NCBI GenBank assembly: GCA_964501715.1
Contig: CAZCTR010000028.1
Location: forward strand, 1-13,644
Origin: M55B118 sp964501715
Lineage (GTDB): Bacteria; Bacillota_I; Bacilli_A; Izemoplasmatales; Izemoplasmataceae
DNA length: 13,644 bases
Reading direction: 5' to 3'
In this document: positions 1 to 6,272 of the stretch, piece by piece
How the letters are laid out: each line of letters starts with the position of its first letter
Position numbering within the stretch: position 1 is the first letter of the stretch
The notes under the pieces: generated by a model
The model's database searches: none
Seen by the model: the letters and a program-made list of their open reading frames with translations, nothing else
What the model was told of the DNA's origin: nothing
Made by a program: the position numbers and the translations under genes

Positions 1-58
1 GCTGGACTCACAATGTCTATCAGTACTTTTCTTAAACAGAGCGATCGTGGATTACGGT

Positions 59-120
59 AGGGTCCCGCTTTTGTATTCGGTAGCTGGTCTCCACTTCTGA
101 ATACAAAACGCCCCGACCCT
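59..120. repeat. Long imperfect inverted repeat, function unknown
   Basis: Two arms can fold into a 62-nt stem-loop. AGGGTC (59-64) pairs with GACCCT (115-120), and TTTTGTATTC (69-78) pairs perfectly with GAATACAAAA (99-108). A small internal loop separates the two helices and the apical loop is 20 nt. No U-tract follows on either strand, so it is not a normal terminator. It lies in the gene-free first 346 bases of the window, where I recognise no protein. It could be a structured RNA, a remnant of a mobile-element end, or part of something that starts before the window. Confidence 0.45.
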
Positions 121-202
121 TCACCATGGCGATTGTGCTTATCAAGCTCTCCATCCGCTGCTTGAAAAGCACATGGCCAAATACGAGGGCTGAAAACGTA
201 CA

Positions 203-231
203 CAAAAAACCCCATGGTATTCCCATGGGGT
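203..231 (-). terminator. Intrinsic terminator, leftward
   Basis: Read leftward, a perfect 9-bp stem (ACCCCATGG / CCATGGGGT, positions 231-223 and 217-209) with a 5-nt loop is followed directly by a run of T. On the rightward strand the stem is followed by A-rich sequence, so the orientation is leftward. It lies about 115 bp past the stop codon of the EamA exporter gene and is the best candidate for ending its transcript. Confidence 0.65.
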
Positions 232-271
232 AAAAAGGATTGATGATCCGATAATGGGTCGCACCCCAAAG

Positions 272-302
272 AGAATGATGCTTCTTGCATCATTCTTCTT
301 TT
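272..302. terminator. Hairpin between the exporter gene and its terminator, possibly bidirectional
   Basis: AGAATGATGC (272-281) and GCATCATTCT (287-296) form a perfect 10-bp stem with a 5-nt loop. Rightward it is followed by TCTTTT; leftward by CTTT only. It could terminate a transcript entering from the left, or give partial termination or 3'-end protection for the leftward exporter mRNA. The poor U-tracts make the assignment weak. Confidence 0.4.
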
Positions 303-346
303 GAATGGGACTCCATACATTGTCCTGCTTGAAGCCGGCAGCGTTT

Positions 347-1213
347 CTAAGCAGTCTTGACAGTGAGCAGCGTGACGGTACCGAGAATCAGAACCATGCC
401 ATAGAACTGTGTCAAGGTAAACATGTCACCAAGGACAAGGATGCCGAACAAGGAAGCAGTCACAGGCTCGACCATCGCGACCATTGAGGCAATGCTTGGT
501 GGTGTGCTTCTGAGACCGACCACATAGAAGATGAATGATAGACCGGCACCCAGGATGCCGAGAAGAAGAAACCAACCAAGGTCCTCTGAGATCAGTGCGT
601 CAGCGGCTTCCCTGGTGTCCATGATTATAAGGAGGATAAGCGAAAAGGCAAAGAACGAGACGGTCAAAGTGGCTTTGGTGTTTCCAATCCTTGCGGCGTT
701 TTTGAATGAGAATATGAAAAGGGTGTATGAAAGGCCTGAAGCAAGTCCCGCGATTGTTCCCAAAAAGCTTGTGGAAACGGAACTTATGTCGTAGGAACCC
801 GTGAGTATGACAATGCCGGCGATGACCAGGGACACACTTCCCCATTTGAACCAGGTCGACCGTTCCAAGCCAAGCAATAAAGCGGTGAGGAGGACGAACA
901 CGGGAGCGGTGTACATCAGGGTGACCGCGACACTGATGCTCGCAGCCCTTATGCTAAGATAATAGAATGTGAAGTTGCCCGCAACGCCCACTCCAGCCAG
1001 AAAAGACCACAAGTAGAACCGCGTAGAGGTGATCCATTTCTGTTTGAAGTGATACAGATACCAGGTGAGGAAGAAAAGAAATCCGACAGCCCCACGGTAG
1101 AAAGAGATCACAAGTGCGTCATACCCTTTGTTGAGCAATATGTTTGAAATGCCGCCGCTGATCCCCCAGAACAAAGCGGCGGTCATCACCAGTACGATTC
1201 CTATGTATCTCAT
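347..1213 (-). CDS. EamA/DMT-superfamily transporter
   Basis: A 288-residue, very hydrophobic protein of the drug/metabolite transporter superfamily. The length and the alternation of about ten membrane segments in two tandem halves (roughly residues 1-140 and 145-288) are those of EamA proteins. Members usually export metabolites or amino acids at the cytoplasmic membrane; the substrate cannot be read from the sequence. Recognisable points are the N-terminal ALFWGISG stretch and the second-half MVEPVTASLFGILVLGD segment, close to the usual 'EP..a.l.g...LgE' motif of the family. The start is set by a strong AAGGAGGT site (1226-1219) five bases before the ATG. The gene stands alone, divergent from the purine permease gene, with a terminator at 231-203. 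Confidence 0.88.
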   Translation of the reverse strand: MRYIGIVLVMTAALFWGISGGISNILLNKGYDALVISFYRGAVGFLFFLTWYLYHFKQKWITSTRFYLWSFLAGVGVAGNFTFYYLSIRAASISVAVTLMYTAPVFVLLTALLLGLERSTWFKWGSVSLVIAGIVILTGSYDISSVSTSFLGTIAGLASGLSYTLFIFSFKNAARIGNTKATLTVSFFAFSLILLIIMDTREAADALISEDLGWFLLLGILGAGLSFIFYVVGLRSTPPSIASMVAMVEPVTASLFGILVLGDMFTLTQFYGMVLILGTVTLLTVKTA

Positions 1214-1282
1214 CGCGCACCTCCTTACATAAACAGGGCTTCCAATTCAGAACCAATTAAAATAATCCATATGAGTATCATC

Positions 1283-1311
1283 ATTCTATCAAGGAGATTT
1301 TCTCAATACAA
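1283..1311 (-). promoter_or_regulatory. Candidate promoter of the EamA exporter gene
   Basis: Read leftward: -35 TTGTAT (1311-1306), 17-bp spacer, -10 TAGAAT (1288-1283). The leader to the start codon would be about 65 nt. A short dyad, GAGATTTTCTC (1294-1304), sits inside the spacer and could be an operator. Both boxes deviate from consensus, so this is only a candidate. Confidence 0.4.
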
Positions 1312-1366
1312 TCAATATCACTTTTCCATGGAAACCTTTTTCGCGCAATTTAAAAATCAATAAAGC

Positions 1367-1397
1367 GAAAACATTGAATTTAGATGAAAGTGTTTTC
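1367..1397. promoter_or_regulatory. Inverted repeat upstream of the pbuG promoter, possible operator
   Basis: GAAAACA (1367-1373) and TGTTTTC (1391-1397) are perfect inverted copies separated by 17 bp. They end five bases before the -35 box of the pbuG promoter. The arms in context (GCGAAAACA, TGTTTTCCG) and the spacing loosely recall paired PurR boxes of B. subtilis, whose core is CGAAC. The cores do not match exactly, so this is a suggestion from arrangement and gene context only. Confidence 0.25.
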
Positions 1398-1402
1398 CGG
1401 TC

Positions 1403-1430
1403 TTGAAATCGAAACCAGGATAAGTATAAT
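1403..1430 (+). promoter_or_regulatory. Promoter of the riboswitch-pbuG transcript
   Basis: TTGAAA (1403-1408), 16-bp spacer, TATAAT (1425-1430): a good housekeeping-type promoter. The predicted transcript would begin around 1436-1438, a few bases before the purine aptamer, which is typical of these leaders. Confidence 0.75.
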
Positions 1431-1441
1431 TAAACCAGTTG

Positions 1442-1512
1442 GTAACGTATATGATCAGAAATAGGGTCTGATCGTCTCTACTCTGGCACCCCAAATGCCG
1501 GAACTACGCTAC
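1442..1512 (+). promoter_or_regulatory. Purine riboswitch aptamer, guanine class
   Basis: The sequence folds as the three-way junction of purine aptamers. P1 is 1442-1449 with 1505-1512 (one A-C mismatch). P2 is GATCAGA/TCTGATC (1453-1459, 1467-1473) with a 7-nt L2 ending GGG. P3 is 1483-1488 with 1496-1501, with a 7-nt L3, CCCCAAA. J2/3 is GTCTCTACT (1474-1482) and J3/1 is AAC (1502-1504). Compared with the B. subtilis xpt aptamer, the key positions are kept: U22 (1450), U51 (1479), A52 (1480), A73 (1503), the L2 G37/G38 and L3 C60/C61 kissing bases, and above all C74 (1504), which specifies guanine or hypoxanthine over adenine. U51 argues against a 2'-deoxyguanosine variant. U48 is replaced by C, and position 72 is A. 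It precedes a purine permease, as in B. subtilis pbuG. Confidence 0.93.
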
Positions 1513-1547
1513 TTCATATATAAGAGCCATATATATGGACAAGAGAT

Positions 1548-1599
1548 GCCTCCCTATTTCAGTATACTTACTGACAAAAAAATATAGGAGGCTTTTTTT
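1548..1599 (+). terminator. Riboswitch expression platform: terminator that also hides the pbuG ribosome binding site
   Basis: GCCTCC (1548-1553) pairs with GGAGGC (1587-1592). Past a bulged C, TAT pairs with ATA, and an inner perfect hairpin TCAGTA-TACT-TACTGA (1559-1574) caps the structure. Seven T (1593-1599) follow immediately and run into the ATG at 1600. The 3' arm contains the AGGAGG Shine-Dalgarno sequence (1586-1591), so the same hairpin could stop transcription and mask the start of translation. Guanine binding would favour this form and turn pbuG off. Between aptamer and hairpin lies an AT-rich linker with the palindrome CCATATATATGG (1527-1538). Confidence 0.85.
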
Positions 1600-2970
1600 A
1601 TGGAAAAAATCGTAACATTCTTCAAAGTGAGAGAACGCGGATCCACTATGAAGACCGAGTTGCTCGCGGGACTGACCACCTTCCTTGCCATGGCCTACAT
1701 CCTGCCTGTAAACTCAAACATGCTCGGCGATGCGGGCATCCCTGTCGCCGGAGTGTTTTTCGCAACCATCATGGCATCCGTCATCGCGGCCATCATCATG
1801 GGGTGGTTCGCCAACTATCCCGTCGCTCTCGCTCCCGGGATGGGGGTCAATGCATTCTTCACATACACGGTCGTAGGCACCTATGGACTCAGTTGGGAGG
1901 CGGCACTCGCCGCGGTCTTCCTGAGCGGGGTGCTTTTTTTATTGCTTTCTTTGAGCGGCCTCAGGAAAATGGTGATCGACGCAATCCCACAAGGACTCAA
2001 GTACGCGGTGGGAGCGGGAATCGGCTTTTTCATCACATTCATCGGGCTTACGAACATGGGGGTCATTGTCAGTGATCCCGATACATTCGTGACCCTCGGC
2101 AACCTCGGTCATCCGGCGGTGCTTCTTGGCATGTTCGGTCTCATAGTGGTTGTCGCGCTCTATGCGAAAGGCTTTCGTTTCTCATTGATCACGGCCATAG
2201 GCCTGACCGCCCTCATAGGGGTCATCCTCAATGCGTTCGGTGTTGCGCACATGCCAACGCTCGCTGATGATCAGGAAGGCCTCCTAAGTGGAGCGGGCCA
2301 GACCATCTTCGCCGCTTTCAGAGGTTTTGGCGACCTCTTCAGCAAACCCGAAGCGGTCTTCATCATCTTCACATTCCTGTTTGTGGATTTCTTTGACACG
2401 GCGGGCACGCTCATCGCGGTCGGAGACCGCGCCGGCCTCATCGATGAGAATGGGGAATTGAAAGGCGGAAACCGCGCGCTCATCGCCGATTCAGGCGGCA
2501 CAGTCGCCGGGGCCCTTTTCGGTACATCGACAGTCACCGCCTATATCGAATCCTCAACAGGCATTGAACAGGGCGGCCGTACGGGCATCACGGCACTCAC
2601 AGTCGGTGCGCTCTTCCTCCTTTCCTTATTGATTTACCCTCTCATCGGGCTGTTCACGGGCGTGTTCGACCCGGAGACCGGCATAGTCTATTCGCCGGTC
2701 ACTTCGATGGCCCTTGTCATGGTGGGCGCACTGATGTTCTCGCAGCTCAAAAATCTTGATTTCGACGACAAACCGATCCTTATCAGTGCCTTTTTGACCA
2801 TCACCTTCATGATCTTCACCTATTCCATCGCCGAAGGCATCGCAGTAGGCTTCATTTTCTATCCCCTTGCGATGATTGCGACCGGCAGAAGAAAAGAAGT
2901 GTCTCCGGTCATGTTCTTCCTTCTCGCATTCTTCATCCTATATTTCGTTCTCGACGTCATCTACATTTGA
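1600..2970 (+). CDS. pbuG: Guanine/hypoxanthine permease, AzgA (PbuG/PbuO) type
   Basis: A 456-residue multispanning membrane protein, similar in length to B. subtilis PbuG (about 440). It imports hypoxanthine and guanine, probably by proton symport, for purine salvage. Family signatures: the N-terminal E..AGLTTFLAMAYI region (about residues 20-34), NP-type turn replaced here by LPVNSNML, APGMGVNAFF (about 79-88), VDFFDTAGT (262-270) and GTSTVTAYIESSTGI (308-322), which supplies the conserved acidic residue E317. The start is the ATG eight bases after AGGAGG (1586-1591). The upstream guanine-class riboswitch strongly supports a guanine/hypoxanthine substrate over adenine. A strong terminator separates it from the following uracil permease gene. 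Confidence 0.93.
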   Translation: MEKIVTFFKVRERGSTMKTELLAGLTTFLAMAYILPVNSNMLGDAGIPVAGVFFATIMASVIAAIIMGWFANYPVALAPGMGVNAFFTYTVVGTYGLSWEAALAAVFLSGVLFLLLSLSGLRKMVIDAIPQGLKYAVGAGIGFFITFIGLTNMGVIVSDPDTFVTLGNLGHPAVLLGMFGLIVVVALYAKGFRFSLITAIGLTALIGVILNAFGVAHMPTLADDQEGLLSGAGQTIFAAFRGFGDLFSKPEAVFIIFTFLFVDFFDTAGTLIAVGDRAGLIDENGELKGGNRALIADSGGTVAGALFGTSTVTAYIESSTGIEQGGRTGITALTVGALFLLSLLIYPLIGLFTGVFDPETGIVYSPVTSMALVMVGALMFSQLKNLDFDDKPILISAFLTITFMIFTYSIAEGIAVGFIFYPLAMIATGRRKEVSPVMFFLLAFFILYFVLDVIYI

Positions 2971-2975
2971 CCATC

Positions 2976-3009
2976 CACCCCTTGTCCTTCCGGACAGGGG
3001 GTGTTTTTT
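2976..3009 (+). terminator. Intrinsic terminator between pbuG and uraA
   Basis: A 12-bp stem (2976-2987 with 2992-3003, one G-T pair) with a TTCC tetraloop is followed by six T (3004-3009). It begins five bases after the pbuG stop. Only 23 bp separate its T-run from the uraA start and I see no promoter there, so uraA may depend on readthrough or on a promoter inside pbuG. Confidence 0.88.
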
Positions 3010-3032
3010 AAAAAAACAAAAGGAGAGCATCC

Positions 3033-4319
3033 ATGTCAGAAAAAAACAATCACAACTCACTCGTACTTGATGTACATGAAAAACCGTCCTCTTATTGGAA
3101 ATGGTTCCTTCTCAGCTTGCAACATGTCTTCGGAATGTTTTCGGCAACCATCCTTGTCCCGCTTCTCACGGGACTCGATACCGGGGTCGCCTTGGTGGCG
3201 AGCGGGCTAGGGACCCTCGTATACATCGCCATCACGAAAAAAAAGGTCCCAATCTATCTGGGATCCTCTTTTGCCTACATCGCCGCCATCACCTTCGCAT
3301 TGAACCAAGGCGGTGAGGGGAGCGCCTTCACCGCCCTTATGGGGGTGGGACTCATGTATGTGCTCATATCGGTGATCCTGGCGTTCACCGGGGCCCGATG
3401 GCTCAACAGGCTCCTGCCTCCTGTGGTCATCGGCCCTGTCATCATGGTCATCGGTCTCAACCTCGCCAGTGTCGCGGTTGATTCGCTCGGCATGAGCGCC
3501 GACACCCAAGGCGGACTCATGATCGGCATCGTGACCTTCACGGCCGCAGCACTCATCGCTTTGAGAGGACGAGGGTTCATCAGGATCATTCCCTTCATGC
3601 TTGCGATACTGATCGGCTACACATTCTCTGTTCTGAGCGGAGAGGTCAGCCTTGTCGATACCTTCAGCGGAGTCTCATGGGTCAGTGTCCCATCGTTCAC
3701 TTTCGTGGGAAGCTATGCCTTGGATTTGACCATGGTCCCCCTTTTCCTTCCACTTGCGTTCGTGACCATCGCTGAGCACATCGGGGACCACAAGGTCCTC
3801 GGCGAGGTGACCCAGAAGGATTACCTAAAGAACCCCGGACTCTTTAGGACCATCCTCGGAGACGGAGTCGCGACATTCCTGAGCGCCCTGATGGGTGGGC
3901 CTGCGAACACATCCTATGGTGAGAACACCGGAATCATCGCGATGAACAAGGTCGCAAGCGTTCGGGTGATCATGGGGGCGGCGTTCATCGCCGTCGGACT
4001 CGGCTTCTCAGGTCATGTGCAGGCCTTCATCTTGAGCATTCCGGGCGGCATCATCGGCGGTGTCACCATCATACTATACGGCTTCATCGCCGCCAACGGG
4101 ATAAAAGTGCTTTTCCGCGGTGGGACCGATCTGGCGGATTCGAGAAACCTCATCATCATCTCGGTCATACTGGTCATCGGTCTTGGTGGGGCCGTGATCG
4201 AGATCAACGATGTCTCAAGTGTATCAGGCATGGCGCTCGCGACCACGGCAGGCATCCTTCTCAACCAAATCCTGCCCCGGTCGAAACCATCCGGAAGTCC
4301 GCTTTCGAAAATGGAATAG
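3033..4319 (+). CDS. uraA: Uracil permease, NCS2 (NAT) family, UraA/PyrP type
   Basis: A 428-residue membrane protein of the nucleobase-cation symporter-2 family, expected to have 14 membrane spans and to import uracil with protons. The FLLSLQHVFGMFSATILVP opening (about 26-43) is characteristic. The two substrate-binding glutamates are present: E248 in AEHIG and E297 in SYGENTG, 49 residues apart, exactly as E241 and E290 in E. coli UraA. The AEHIGDHKV and YGENTG contexts fit the uracil branch better than xanthine/urate carriers. The ATG follows AGGAGA (3021-3026) by six bases. It sits 62 bp after pbuG, across a terminator. No pyrimidine attenuator of the PyrR type is visible in the short gap. 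Together with pbuG it forms a base-salvage uptake block. Confidence 0.9.
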   Translation: MSEKNNHNSLVLDVHEKPSSYWKWFLLSLQHVFGMFSATILVPLLTGLDTGVALVASGLGTLVYIAITKKKVPIYLGSSFAYIAAITFALNQGGEGSAFTALMGVGLMYVLISVILAFTGARWLNRLLPPVVIGPVIMVIGLNLASVAVDSLGMSADTQGGLMIGIVTFTAAALIALRGRGFIRIIPFMLAILIGYTFSVLSGEVSLVDTFSGVSWVSVPSFTFVGSYALDLTMVPLFLPLAFVTIAEHIGDHKVLGEVTQKDYLKNPGLFRTILGDGVATFLSALMGGPANTSYGENTGIIAMNKVASVRVIMGAAFIAVGLGFSGHVQAFILSIPGGIIGGVTIILYGFIAANGIKVLFRGGTDLADSRNLIIISVILVIGLGGAVIEINDVSSVSGMALATTAGILLNQILPRSKPSGSPLSKME

Positions 4320-4369
4320 TTAGAGACTTTGTGATAAGATGAAACATATTTTAGAAAGGGGGACATGCG

Positions 4370-5632
4370 ATGTCAAAGATCAATCACCATGACCTTTCTT
4401 TATCCTTGAGACCCCGGGAAAGGCGTCTCAAAGCCAAGGACACTTTATGGTTGGATTCGGATGAGACACAGGAGACATTTCATCTTGGAGCCTCATTCAC
4501 GCTCACCGAGGTCTCTCAAGAGGGCAAACACCTTCCCTTTGAAGAACTGAAGGGATCCGGACTCACCCGTATGTACAAAGTGGAGAAGATCAATGCCACC
4601 CGGCCGCTTACCATGGTCTATGAAGGGGAGGTGAGACCCGATAACGGATATCGGGTCAACATGATATTGGATTCATCCATAGAACTTTCCGGGTTCGGTT
4701 TTTACTTCCCGACGATCGAACCGCAATGCCAGATGGAGCGTTTCACTTATACGCTTGAGACGGATCTTCCCCCTACTTGGACTGTGTTGGTGCCTGATGA
4801 CCGCCCGTTCGACAGGGTTCCGGATGGCGAACGCTCATTTTCCTATCTTGACCGTCCGGTCGAGGACATCTTTCTGTGTGCCTCAAAATGCTTTCAGGTG
4901 CATGTCTATGAAGGTATGCACCTGGTGTTGCCCCGGATGTTGCAACCTGGAGAAAAAGAAGCCATGCTAAAGGACCACAGCGGTTGTACCGATGTGCTCA
5001 TTGATGTCTTCGGCCCCCCTTTGACAGACAGGGGAAACATCGGCATCGTGAGCGACAGAGGGGATTCGGCGATGGATTGGGGGTATGAACGGGCCCATTT
5101 TTGGGTCATCGGACATGCGTTTTTGAAGTATGCCGTCGCAAATGACTTCACGGTCATGGGCCTCAAAAAATCGCTAGTGATGCATGAGATGATTCACGCT
5201 TACTTCGGCGTCGGTGTCCTTTTGACAAACCGAATGGCAGAAGCCGTGACACAGTATCTCGAAGTGGTCTTGACCGCACGTCTTCATGGAGATGACCAGA
5301 TCGTTGAAAACTATTTCAGATGGTATGTTGATCGTCTTGAAAAGAACGATCGGTTGAACACCCATGCCATGAACGATCTGGGCATTCTCGACAACCATTA
5401 TGACCATTGGTATCTCAAAGGGGCACTTGCGTTTCAGAACCTTGAAAGGCATGTCGGACGGACCGTGCTTCTGGACGCTTTACATCGGCTCTACACCGCC
5501 AACTGTGGAACGAGAATTGATGATCAGGCTTTCATGAAGCGGTTGGGAGACATCATAGGCATCCCCTTGAGTGATTTTTACAGGCATTGGTTTGAAGGCA
5601 AGGGACTGAACCCCTATTTCACCACTGCCTGA
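4370..5632 (+). CDS. M1-like zinc metallopeptidase (gluzincin), divergent and cytosolic
   Basis: A 420-residue protein without signal peptide or membrane segment. The N-terminal half (about 1-200) looks like the beta-sheet domain of M1 peptidases. HEMIH (272-276) supplies two zinc histidines and the general-base glutamate. The following AEAVTQYLE segment aligns with the family's NEGFATYLE, which makes E291 the third ligand; the spacing is then 14 residues and not the usual 18. Y348 in WYLKGAL matches the catalytic tyrosine of the 'Y.KGA' motif, and the C-terminal pattern (DFYRHWFEGKGLNP, 402-415) is also M1-like. No GAMEN exopeptidase motif is present, so N-terminal amine recognition is uncertain. 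The protein is about half the length of full aminopeptidases and lacks their large helical C-terminal domain. RBS AAAGGGGG (4356-4362). A weak extended -10, TGATAAGAT (4332-4340), may give it its own promoter; no terminator separates it from uraA. Confidence 0.8.
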   Translation: MSKINHHDLSLSLRPRERRLKAKDTLWLDSDETQETFHLGASFTLTEVSQEGKHLPFEELKGSGLTRMYKVEKINATRPLTMVYEGEVRPDNGYRVNMILDSSIELSGFGFYFPTIEPQCQMERFTYTLETDLPPTWTVLVPDDRPFDRVPDGERSFSYLDRPVEDIFLCASKCFQVHVYEGMHLVLPRMLQPGEKEAMLKDHSGCTDVLIDVFGPPLTDRGNIGIVSDRGDSAMDWGYERAHFWVIGHAFLKYAVANDFTVMGLKKSLVMHEMIHAYFGVGVLLTNRMAEAVTQYLEVVLTARLHGDDQIVENYFRWYVDRLEKNDRLNTHAMNDLGILDNHYDHWYLKGALAFQNLERHVGRTVLLDALHRLYTANCGTRIDDQAFMKRLGDIIGIPLSDFYRHWFEGKGLNPYFTTA

Positions 5633-5680
5633 AATCCTTTCACATTCGACCGAAAAGTTGCATTAATTTATGTGTAACTG

Positions 5681-5709
5681 TTGCAAAAATGTAATGATTA
5701 CATTATAAT
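5681..5709 (+). promoter_or_regulatory. Promoter of dps
   Basis: TTGCAA (5681-5686), exactly 17 bp, then TATAAT (5704-5709). The leader is about 28 nt and carries AAGGAGG (5731-5737). Confidence 0.85.
5688..5704. promoter_or_regulatory. PerR/Fur-type operator in the dps promoter
   Basis: ATGTAAT-G-ATTACAT (5689-5703) is a perfect 7-1-7 inverted repeat, 8-1-8 if the flanking A and T are counted. This is the architecture of Fur-family boxes (PerR consensus TTATAAT-n-ATTATAA). It fills the spacer between -35 and -10, so a bound repressor would block RNA polymerase. Peroxide-sensing PerR controls the dps homologue mrgA in B. subtilis, which makes PerR the likeliest regulator. Fur or Zur cannot be excluded, since the half-site is not an exact match to any one of them. 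Confidence 0.7.
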
Positions 5710-5743
5710 GTAGTTGTAATCAATCAAATCAAGGAGGAATACC

Positions 5744-6178
5744 ATGAACAAAATCGAACAACTCAATCAACTCGTAGCTGACCTCTCGGTTGCGTATGTC
5801 AAGCTGCACAATCTTCATTGGAACGTCACAGGGCAACAATTCAAGGCGGTTCACGAATTCGTAGAAGAAGTCTATGATGATCTCGACGAACAGTACGACG
5901 AAGTTGCTGAACGCGTCAAGATGCTTGGGGAATTCCCACCGGCATCGCAGAAACGCTATCTTGAAATGACTAAGATTGAAGAACTAGAAGACAGGGACTA
6001 TCCAATCAAGGAAGTCTATGAACTTCTGCTTGACACTCTTCAATACCTTCGCGGCCTTGCGACAGAAGCAAGGAACACTGCGGATGAAGCAGGCGATTTC
6101 ACAACCGTCGCGATGCTTGAGGATGCCGTAGGCGTCTATGACAAGCACATCTGGTTCATTGAGCAAGCCCTCAGATAA
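5744..6178 (+). CDS. dps: Dps-family ferritin-like iron-storage and DNA-protection protein
   Basis: A 144-residue protein of typical Dps length. Dps proteins form hollow dodecamers in the cytosol that oxidise Fe(II) with hydrogen peroxide and store the iron, limiting Fenton damage. The inter-subunit ferroxidase site is complete. H25 (in LHNLHWNVTG), H37, D52 and E56 have the same spacing as H31, H43, D58 and E62 of Listeria innocua Dps; the accessory D47 position is E41. The N-terminus has no long lysine tail, so direct DNA binding is doubtful, as in Listeria Dps. AAGGAGG lies six bases before the ATG. Monocistronic: own promoter with a PerR-like box, and its own terminator directly after the stop. 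Confidence 0.95.
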   Translation: MNKIEQLNQLVADLSVAYVKLHNLHWNVTGQQFKAVHEFVEEVYDDLDEQYDEVAERVKMLGEFPPASQKRYLEMTKIEELEDRDYPIKEVYELLLDTLQYLRGLATEARNTADEAGDFTTVAMLEDAVGVYDKHIWFIEQALR

Positions 6179-6183
6179 AGTCG

Positions 6184-6213
6184 AAAGCCTGGCGATCAGC
6201 CAGGCTTTTTTTT
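6184..6213 (+). terminator. Intrinsic terminator of dps
   Basis: A perfect 10-bp stem (6184-6193 with 6199-6208, GC-rich AGCCTGGC core), 5-nt loop, and eight T (6206-6213). It starts five bases after the dps stop codon. Confidence 0.93.
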
Positions 6214-6235
6214 ATGGGAATGCATCATCTGGAAT

Positions 6236-6263
6236 TTGAGAAGCCGGACACATCTGTTATAAT
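6236..6263 (+). promoter_or_regulatory. Promoter of the threonine aldolase gene
   Basis: TTGAGA (6236-6241), 16-bp spacer, TATAAT (6258-6263). The transcript would begin around 6270, immediately before a long dyad, and have a leader of about 73 nt. Confidence 0.75.
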
Positions 6264-6272
6264 CATTTTAAC

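Noticed and set aside
3..35. Possible C-terminal end of an upstream rightward gene (ten codons then TAA)
   Set aside because: Too short to judge; any gene would lie outside the window and the frame cannot be supported.
32..226. Leftward 64-codon open frame beginning inside the terminator stem
   Set aside because: No ribosome binding site, its start lies in a hairpin, its body runs through the 59-120 inverted repeat, and the product resembles no family known to me.
1323..1334. 12-bp palindrome TTTCCATGGAAA between the divergent promoters
   Set aside because: Not clearly placed at either promoter, and a single copy of an AT-rich palindrome gives no basis for calling an operator.
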